Under the pieces are notes generated by a model. That model did no database searches. It was given only the letters and a program-made list of their open reading frames with translations, and had not been told where the DNA came from. A stretch of 64,000 bases of DNA, taken from Glandiceps talaboti. Taxonomy: Eukaryota > Hemichordata > Enteropneusta > Spengelidae. The DNA is taken from assembly GCF_964340395.1 (NCBI RefSeq), contig NC_135561.1, positions 7,038,018 to 7,102,017 on the forward strand, in the 5' to 3' direction. This document shows positions 56,258-64,000 of the stretch, piece after piece. A program made the position numbers and the translations under genes. Position 1 is the stretch's first letter. Every line of letters begins with the position of its first letter.

Positions 56258-58037
56258 CTAGAAACAAACAAAGTATATATAATATTATTCTAACATTTTC
56301 TCCAAATAAAAGAATCATTAAACAAAAACAGTTTTCTTGTGATTATGAACCAAAATGAATCTGCAGGTCCTGGATGCGACTTAAATTGAAAAATCTGCTT
56401 GTGTTTGGTCAGTAGTGAATCTTTCAGTCTGTTGGTGCAGGGCTCGAAATTAGCGGTAGTCTCGCGTCAATTGACTACCAGTTTTTCCAAAATGACTACC
56501 AAGTTCGAAAACTGGTAGTCATCCTTGACTACCACGAAAATCCTAGGGACGCCAACCCACCGTATGCATGGAAGGCCTGCTGACAAGTTGGCAATGTAGC
56601 GTGAGCGCTGGACTCTATAGCTATGTGTGATTAGATGCGGCTGGCATGTTTGATATTGCTTACTTTGTGATGTTACAAATGCCATAACGTCTACTCACAC
56701 AACACTCTATTGATTTCATGACTGTTTCATTATCTTTTCCATGTCACACAGTTGCGATCAAAATGATACAAAACTTAGGAAAATATACAGAATAAAATCA
56801 TTCTCCCACCACTAATCGCGAATGTAATATATTTTACAACTAGTCATTCAATATTAGGATACCTCAATTTAGTGGAAGGATGAAAATTTACGTCGTTTAT
56901 CAAAGCCCTTAGCGGAGGAGACAAATCCTAGCCGCAATCAGAATGACTTCCTGTGTTTATAGATAGTAACAGATAAGATTTGAGGGACGTGCCTTGGCAC
57001 ATACCATTTCTCTCTAGGGTTGGGTCATAGCATGTTATTTTTTAATGTAAGGGAAACTGAAATGGATGGTGACCGTGTGTATTTTTTATCATATGACGTT
57101 TTATCTTTTGCAAAGTAAATAATAATAAATAGCATAAATGCTCAGATTTGAGAGCATTTGTGTTATAAGTTTGACAAACAACCCACACACCCGAAATGGA
57201 ATGAGCCACTAATCATTACATGTAACTCTACACCTCACACCGTTACTGATTCAGTGACATAAACTACAACATGGAAAGTACATAATTTTGCTGTGTGACT
57301 AGCGATTTAGTTAGGGTTTTGAAGTTTATTTCTGTCAATCTCTCAGTCACGTCCTGTATATATGTTTGAGGCCAGTAACTGTTTGGTGTGTGTGTGTGTG
57401 GGGGGGGTGGGGGGTGGGGTGGGGGGGGGAGGGGTTTGTACATGTATACATGTGTGTGTGACTGAATGAATGTAAAATATGTGTATATTTATTATGTATG
57501 TGTTATGCCAAAATTTGTGTCACTGTCAGTTTGAGGTTTCCAAGTGGACATTGCAAAATAAGAGCTTGGTACACAATAATCATTTATATGATATTTATTT
57601 ACTATGATACTACTGTAGTATATTACATGTATTATTTTAGGACAGGTCAAATGTTTGCATAATATGAATGTCACTAATTGCATGAAAAAAACTTGGGTGT
57701 TATCAGAATGTTTATTACTTAAAGTTACTTGGTCTGCAACTGAATGTTTTTACATTATTTCGATGCACATTAAATACTTACACAAAACTACTCTAGTACA
57801 AGTGTAAAAAGGATACATGACGTGAATTGTATGAAAATTCATCTTCCGGCGTTGTTTCTGAGCGATAAAGTTTGAGTTGACCCCACGGCAGAATATGTAT
57901 GACCCGCCATGATTCAAAACGTTCAGAATCGATCACCTGACAACCACATGTAATGAGCATGCGCAGAAGTAATTTATGCGGTGACCTAGCTCGGTGACCT
58001 ATGCCCGGCCGGCCCAGGATCGGAACGTGACCCAGCC
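56258..58037. other. Expected site of PSMD14 5' exons; none found
   Basis: I searched the minus strand for the N-terminal PSMD14 segment (PGLGQGP...EQVYISSLALLK-like) and saw none here. The stretch holds a G-rich low-complexity tract at 57381-57434 and, at 57840-58040, a CpG-richer segment suited to a promoter. Confidence 0.5.
57840..58037 (+). promoter_or_regulatory. CpG-richer segment, candidate promoter of a rightward gene
   Basis: It contains CTTCCGGCG, GCATGCGCAG and GCCCGGCCGGCCCAGG in otherwise AT-rich surroundings, and leads into ATG TCA GAT|GTAAGT at 58038. CTTCCGG (ETS-like) and GCATGCGC (NRF1-like) motifs are common in housekeeping promoters. Confidence 0.35.
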
Positions 58038-59206
58038 ATGTCAGATGTAAGTATATAAACAAATACACGTGTTTCTAACCAGTGTTTTCGAGATCTTTCC
58101 ACCACATATTGCAAATCTGTAAATGTGTCATCGCTTGATGAGAATATGTAGACGATTTGTGCAAATAGTAAAATCTTTATTGTGTGTGACATCGTGATGG
58201 CATGGGCTCTAGATCTAATAAACTGGTGATTTGTTTGCACAAACCAAGTTTTATGGCCATCAAAGTACAAAAACAATTGCGTTGTGTGAAGGTCAAAGTT
58301 ATTTGGGACATGTAACGAGCAGAAAGCATTACTTTTGCCGACAAATCGAACCAGAATTTACAAATACAATTGTTTTTTCAGGAAACTTCCATTTGAAATA
58401 AATTGTGCAAGAATGCAACTTTTTTGGCTGCAATTTTTGTGCATAGTATTGGTTATTTCCCCAATGTGTCATGATACTCATTGATAGGTCCCATACGATT
58501 CCAAATGTTTTTTGTTTTATTTTCCTTTAATCTGTCCATTATCAAATGTATGCAAAATATATGTATTGTTTCATTATTTTCAAGTAAATACATGTAATAA
58601 AGTACATAAGGGAGTGTCCAGATTTTACTTCAAGGGGGACCCCAGAGGATTTCCACTTTTCCTTGTGTATTTTTTTCAAGCCCCCCCCCCCCCCCCCCCA
58701 CAAAAACTTGGGAAAAATTGATGCCCCCCTGCAAGTACTTTATTTTTCCATGCCCCCCCCCCCCCCATAGACTCACACATATACACAAACACACTTTGTG
58801 GAGTCATGATGGGTGAATGGTTAGCGTGGCTTGAAATCTACAGATTGCAGGTTCGAGCCCTGTTGCTGCCTGCTGTTTATTTTTGAGTGGCTAAAGTCCT
58901 TGGGCAAAATTTGAACCATGACTGTGCCTCAGTCAAACCAACTGTATAACCGGGGACCTGGTGGGATGTAGGTTGCAATGTGAAGGCTTTAATCCTATGT
59001 GCTTAAATGGCTGCAATGGATTGTATGCTCCCCAGGGAGTTGAGGAAGACTAAAGGGCCGCTGTGCCGTTTCCGAGCCAGGGATAATAATTAAAGCACTT
59101 TGAGCATGGAGTGGGAAAGCACTATATAAGAACATTATTATTACACATACACAACATGTATGTATGTATGTATGTATGTATGTATGTATGTATGTATGTA
59201 TGTATT

Positions 59207-59259
<53 letters not shown>

Positions 59260-59417
59260 GTGCTACTTTTCTTTCTTCAGGCTAGTTTTAGTGGTTTGGA
59301 AGAGGGTGCTGTATGCAGAATGACAGGAAGGGGTAACAGGGTAGGGTTAGGGAAGGTAGTATGCCTACCATTGGTGATATTGACAACCAATTACAAGACA
59401 GACAACAAAGAATGGAA
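58038..59417 (+). CDS. Weak candidate 5' end of an unknown gene
   Basis: ATG TCA GAT is followed by a strong donor (GTAAGT at 58047). A good acceptor (CTTTTCTTTCTTCAG) at 59280 opens an exon that could end at GAA|GTAAGA (59417/59418). In phase it would read ASFSGLEEGAVCRMTGRGN and on to NYKTDNKEWK. In another frame an ATG within it gives MPTIGDIDNQLQDRQQRME. Neither is a family I recognise. A further strong acceptor lies at 61736. The splice signals suggest a transcript, but the coding frame is unsettled. Confidence 0.28.
58675..58770. repeat. Poly-C runs
   Basis: Two long C homopolymers (about 58681-58699 and 58757-58767), prone to assembly error. Confidence 0.9.
58805..59144 (+). mobile_element. 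tRNA-derived SINE, family 2 (full-length)
   Basis: The tRNA-like head contains A-box-like TGATGGGTGAATGGTTAGCG and B-box GGTTCGAGCCC (58850-58860). A body of about 200 bp follows, then a 3' end CACTTTGAGCATGG...AAAGCACTATATAAGAACATT with an (ATT)n tail. Fragments of the same family occur at 27250-27433 and 51043-51095. Confidence 0.8.
59157..59260. repeat. (GTAT)n / (GT)n microsatellite
   Basis: GTAT repeats with an internal (GT)9 block, directly upstream of the acceptor at 59280. Confidence 0.96.
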
Positions 59418-59474
59418 GTAAGAACATATGTTCATTTTAACAATAGTACATCATAGAACCTCAAGGGTCTATGA

Positions 59475-62460
59475 GTACATATATATTTAATAGCTGACCA
59501 CAGAATGAACATGACATTATTCACATCTCACAAACGCTTCTTTCAAAGCTGCACTAGCAGCTTCTGAAATGTTTGTTGTCCATATTTTTGTTAGATGTAA
59601 TGACTTCCTAATGATATTGTCCACCCTAATGACCACTATACAATCACAGGTGGTGAAACATACAGTATCTGTACACACACTATAAATCTAAACCAAATAA
59701 TCTGTTGTTACAATTGTAGTTATCCAATGACATCACAATTTCAACCTAATACTGTACTGCTTTGATGAAAACAATATTACTGATTTCTAATCGTGGGCTG
59801 TCCAATAAAAAAAAAACATTTCAGTTACAGTTAGTGATGTTTTCATCTCGATCTACATTTACTATTCTGTGTTGTTTACAGTTTTAGTATTACAGGTTGT
59901 TAATCAGCTACAAGCACTATTTCAATATTTGTAGTATGACCTCCACCGTGGACCTCTAGTGACAATAAAATTGAAACGAAAGTAAATGTACATTCTCAAT
60001 GTGATATCCAAGTTTTTTACTGTAAGTCATAAGTTATCAAGGCCTTGAATTAGATTAGGAACCATGCATACAATGCAACAGGAAACAACTATTCTGATAT
60101 CAAGAGAGACAAACACACATTCACAATTTATGAAGACTATGCTACATTTGAGCATAGATGTTCATGAACTCTGGATTCATTAGTATCTAATGGAAATTTC
60201 TACATACAGTAACAATATTTCTTAGAAGCAAATCCCACATTTTCACCGACATCTTGTTAGCACTGTACTACTACCATATGGGCTGTTTGTACCTGTCCAA
60301 AGAAATGTGAAACAAGGTGGAGTGGTAAAGCTTATTAAGGATCTGTACATACAAGCTTCCCAAATTAGGGAGCCTTCAGTATTGACAGGGTGAAGGGCCA
60401 GAGGAAATCACACATGATCTGTTAAGTAAAACATGACCCCCCTCCCCCCATTTGTAAAAAGTGACCCTCCCCTTTGTCCCATTTTGTAAAACATGACCCT
60501 CCCCATGATAATTCCATAAACTGAATGTTAATCAATCTTCCCATTATATGTATACACTCACTGTTGCAGTTTTCGGACAGACTCTGTTTTTGGACAGATA
60601 TCAACTCGTCCCATGATCCTTGTTGTTTTCTTTTGAACTATCATATTGTCATGCTCAAGCACTCATACGAAAGATTAAGCAATACAAAAGCTTTGATTCA
60701 ACACTAATTTTGTGGTATCAGTTCTGAGAGCACTAATATTGGTGATCACAAAGTTACCATATGTAACAACACTGTCATAGTTGCCAGTGCTTTTTGCATT
60801 GTGAGTGATAAGGTGAGATGGTACAATCAATAAAATGCATCATTTTATACACAATTTTCTTACATTATATGTATTTGTACTTTGGCATGTAAAAGACTCG
60901 TAAAAGTAAATGATGAGTGTTCATCTCACTTTTACATCTCAAAACACAAAACAAATTGACAATCATTGAATCTTAAATTTGGTCACAAAACTACAGATTG
61001 TAAAATGTGACCCTCCCCTAAACATTACTATCCAAAATATGACCCCCAAGAACAGGTTTGTAAAATGTGACCCACCCCCTGATTCCTTTGGCCCTACCCT
61101 ACTTGTAAATACTGATGGCTCCCTTAGTATGTCCTGTGATGTCACAACCTGTTCGTAATCATATCGTGATGATACATGGTACGGCCCATTGCAGTACACC
61201 CTAGAAAATACTGACAAGACATCAGAAAAAATTTGGGCCTCACTTCCTAAAAATTATTATCATATTGTGAGCGGCCGTGTCCCTTTGAATGCTGCATGAC
61301 AGCCATGCACCTTTTCGCAATCATGCTAAATTAGAAGTACCTTCATGAAATCCTGTCATTTAAAAGTAACTGTAATGACAAATGAATAGTAGTCTCTGGT
61401 TACATCACAAATGACAGCAGATGATAACATTTGAACTGTGATTCAACCAAAATAACACATCTAAACAAATCAAACTGGATCAATTGAATGGTTTATGAAG
61501 ATTACACAAACCAAAGTTTGCATAAATGTATTAAATGTAACAAATAAACATGTACATGTACATGAAGTATATGCAGCATTATGGATGGATTCACTTATTG
61601 CTATAAAGTTGAAAATCAAAAGAACTGCACTATTCTTCCTTTCAAAATGTCCTATTTCATACCATATAACTCATGATTTTAGACATTGTCCTCCATATAA
61701 ACTAAAAAAACCTATTTTTTTCCTCTTCCTTTACAGGACTTTAATTTTCTTGTACCAAATGAGGCTGTTCTGGCAATAGCAGAAGATGGCGACAAGAATT
61801 TTTGCAGTAGATGATGTTGAAGATAACAATGATGCCAACAGCATGCTGCTTGCACAAATTTTGTTCTTTGGCAACATGGTAGACTAGGGGTTGGCAACCA
61901 TGTTGTTGTTCCAAGCTGTTGTGTCTGGGTGATAAGGGACAGATACCCTGACCCATTCTTAACATACACTGGATTTAGACCATCCAGACTTCAGTGAATG
62001 CATAGTGAATCAAGGTCGTCTCAACACTTGCACTTCAACCAATGATGCTGTTGGGGGTGGAGATATGGGAGCAAGATTTCTTGACAGTCATCTAGGGTCA
62101 CTGGCTTCCAGTTCCTTCCTTCGCTTCATTCCTTGTCAGTCAAGTAGTCTTGTGTCCACTATTAGTTTCTTCAAGGCAAGCAAATGTGGGTATGTTTTCT
62201 CCACTTTGAGAGGTGTGATAGCCCATCTACAACTCTTTTTTTTTTTTGGAATACTCTGTGGTGGCTAAAATTCATAATACAGGAAAAGAGACAAAATTTG
62301 TTGTTACAATAAGCATTCATGTTAATGCAGTTTTAGCCTGTGTATGGCACTTGATTTACAATTTTGCTAGTGTCTACTATCCTGCTTGTGCTATTTACAG
62401 TTTATTCTATTAGCCACACCTAAACAAATAACATTACAAAAATACATACCTGTATGCTTG
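59475..62460. other. Mostly unrecognised; degenerate C-rich repeats and possible decayed coding scraps
   Basis: TTGTAAAA-TGTGACCCTCCCC-like units recur at 60428-60505 and 61000-61090. A strong acceptor at 61736 precedes an ATG (about 61785) opening a 33-codon frame, MATRIFAVDDVEDNNDANSM and onward. On the minus strand about 62090-62240 reads like eroded coding sequence (…KTYPHLLALKKLIVDTRLL…). I cannot assign either. Confidence 0.3.
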
Positions 62461-63011
62461 TCATATAATCCCCCCCCCCCCCCCCCATCAGCTTACTTTT
62501 ACTCATACACATAGTATTACTAGCAGGACAGTAGATAGGAGTTACTAAAGTTGCAGACTCAGTGCTGCAGGCATGCTACTATAATTTGGTGTATCATTCA
62601 ACACAAATCTCTCAGCCTTCCGAGTTTGCCTTTCACCAGCTGTTCAAAACATATCTACAAATCTTTCCCTCCCTGGTGATTATTATAACAGATTTGATCA
62701 TTGCCTTAGTTATTCTACTACACATATTACACACACACACCCACACACCCACACACACACACAAAAAAAAAACCTAACAGCTTCACTTAGAAAAATGTTA
62801 ACTCTGTGCATACTTGGTGTTGTGTCAAGTAGAAAGCCATGTTTGAGTGTAGCCAAATTTACGTGATTGACATTTTTTTATTATAGTGATTACATGATAG
62901 ACTTGTACATTTCAACAGAAAAACTCATCACAAGTGGGTAGTTTAGCACAGCTTGTGATAGGCAAACTATGCTGCTTGGTCAAATAGTGTTATAATCTAT
63001 GTTCATTATAG

Positions 63012-63052
<41 letters not shown>

Positions 63053-64000
63053 CATGTGTAAGTGAATGATTGAAGTTTTTTTTTATTCATGCACTGTTCA
63101 GTGTTTGACATTATCATTTTGAATACACTTTTTGACATTGATGAGACTCTATATTTCTGTCTTAGTGGTTAACTACACTGGATAATTTTTGTATTGAAAT
63201 ATTGTACCAGATTAGACTTCATCCAATGTTCTTCCTTTGACATGATTTACCTAATATGTACTAAGTATATTTCTGATACATGTATATATGTTTATATTAA
63301 AAGAGAACTATTTATTGTTACCGAATCACTCCTTCCCTTGTCCTCAGTAAATCTCTGTCAACATGTACATTGTGATCTAGAGCTGCAAGCAAGTTTCTTG
63401 CCCTGTAAACAGGTGGTGTATTTGCTGAGCACTTAGATGCATACATCAATCATTCAATGTATGTTGGTGAAAAGACTCCAGGTCTGAAGTTGTCCTGAAA
63501 ACAAATACACAGAACAGTATATAAGGTCTCCACTATGGAAGTGCCTATTCAAAATTGGTTGTGAGCACCATGCATACTCAACATGTTCAGCTTGACATTT
63601 CTGTGAGAATAAGAAACCACACAACAACCTTTATTGGCTTTGTTATATCACATTGATTTACAGCTAAAATAATGTAGGCTTGGTGATTCACTCATAGAAA
63701 ATTATGTTTTTGATACAGAACTAGACATAGTTAAACTCTAGACTAACAATAACAGAGACAACAAACACAGTAGGTTCCTTAGTATTGCTATTCTTTCACA
63801 GTGTAGTAAAAGCAGGCTTCTAGTGAAAACATTACACATGGACTTGATGGTTTTTAATGGCTGCAGTTGTTTATTTTCTAACTGATAATCTACATTTCAA
63901 CTTGACTACTTCTACATCACACTGCACAGCACCTATGTAATTATTTCTTTTACATTACAAGCTGTCTGAGGGTGTGCATTTAACAGTTATTTCACATGAG
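62461..64000. other. Right end of window; microsatellites only
   Basis: A poly-C run near 62470-62486, a CA tract at 62729-62762 with an A run, and (GT)n at 63013-63048. No gene is recognised. If PSMD14's missing first exon is on this contig it must lie here unrecognised or beyond 64000. Confidence 0.5.

Noticed and set aside
58810-58880. tRNA gene
   Set aside because: Good B box but no acceptor stem pairing. It is the head of a SINE with related fragments elsewhere in the window.
61712-62268. Possible decayed DNA-transposon coding sequence
   Set aside because: Short stretches look codon-like on both strands, but no transposase motif or terminal repeats could be identified.

Overview
The window is animal nuclear DNA. 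It is AT-rich, intron-rich, crowded with microsatellites, minisatellites, SINEs and palindromic MITEs, and carries animal housekeeping genes with ordinary GT-AG splicing. The tRNA-derived SINEs, the LINE fragment with a (CTA)n tail and the mix of genes point to a marine invertebrate, perhaps a hemichordate, cephalochordate or lophotrochozoan. I cannot fix the species from sequence alone.

Layout from left to right. 1-1000: poly(A) signals of a gene whose coding part lies outside the window. 3630-11160 (minus): a complete 7-exon, 265-codon gene that I do not recognise by name. 14392-17666 (minus): a tandem copy of its first five exons. 19980-24499 (minus): an SDF2/SDF2L1-type MIR-domain ER protein. 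26180-26641 (plus): an ABRA/STARS-type costars protein. 29845-32652 (minus): CMC1, a twin-CX9C mitochondrial protein. 32935-45833 (plus): a complete 13-exon STAM (VHS-UIM-SH3-coiled coil), the ESCRT-0 subunit. 52284-56257 (minus): PSMD14/Rpn11, the proteasome lid deubiquitinase, lacking its first ~40 codons in this window. 58038 onward: a weak candidate for another plus-strand gene. I worked out each exon model by hand from splice sites and reading phase; in every complete gene the phases close exactly.

SDF2/ABRA and CMC1/STAM are head-to-head pairs. CMC1 and STAM have only about 280 bp between start codons, which suggests a shared bidirectional promoter. STAM (ubiquitin-cargo sorting) and PSMD14 (ubiquitin removal at the proteasome) both act in ubiquitin biology, but they converge tail to tail and nothing suggests co-regulation.

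The most unusual signals are three. (1) A tandem duplication of a gene's exons 1-5 together with its promoter. Both promoters keep an X-box-like (RFX) palindrome, a CCAAT box and a TCATGTGA block, suggesting a ciliary gene with two alternative 5' halves or a shortened paralogue. (2) Tandem duplications spanning an exon end plus its 5' splice site, at three independent exons in two genes (two in STAM, one in PSMD14), leaving rows of decoy donors. A fourth tandem duplication spans the ABRA stop codon. (3) An SDF2 gene that stops just before the usual ER-retrieval tail, with a MITE beginning about 28 bp downstream of the stop.
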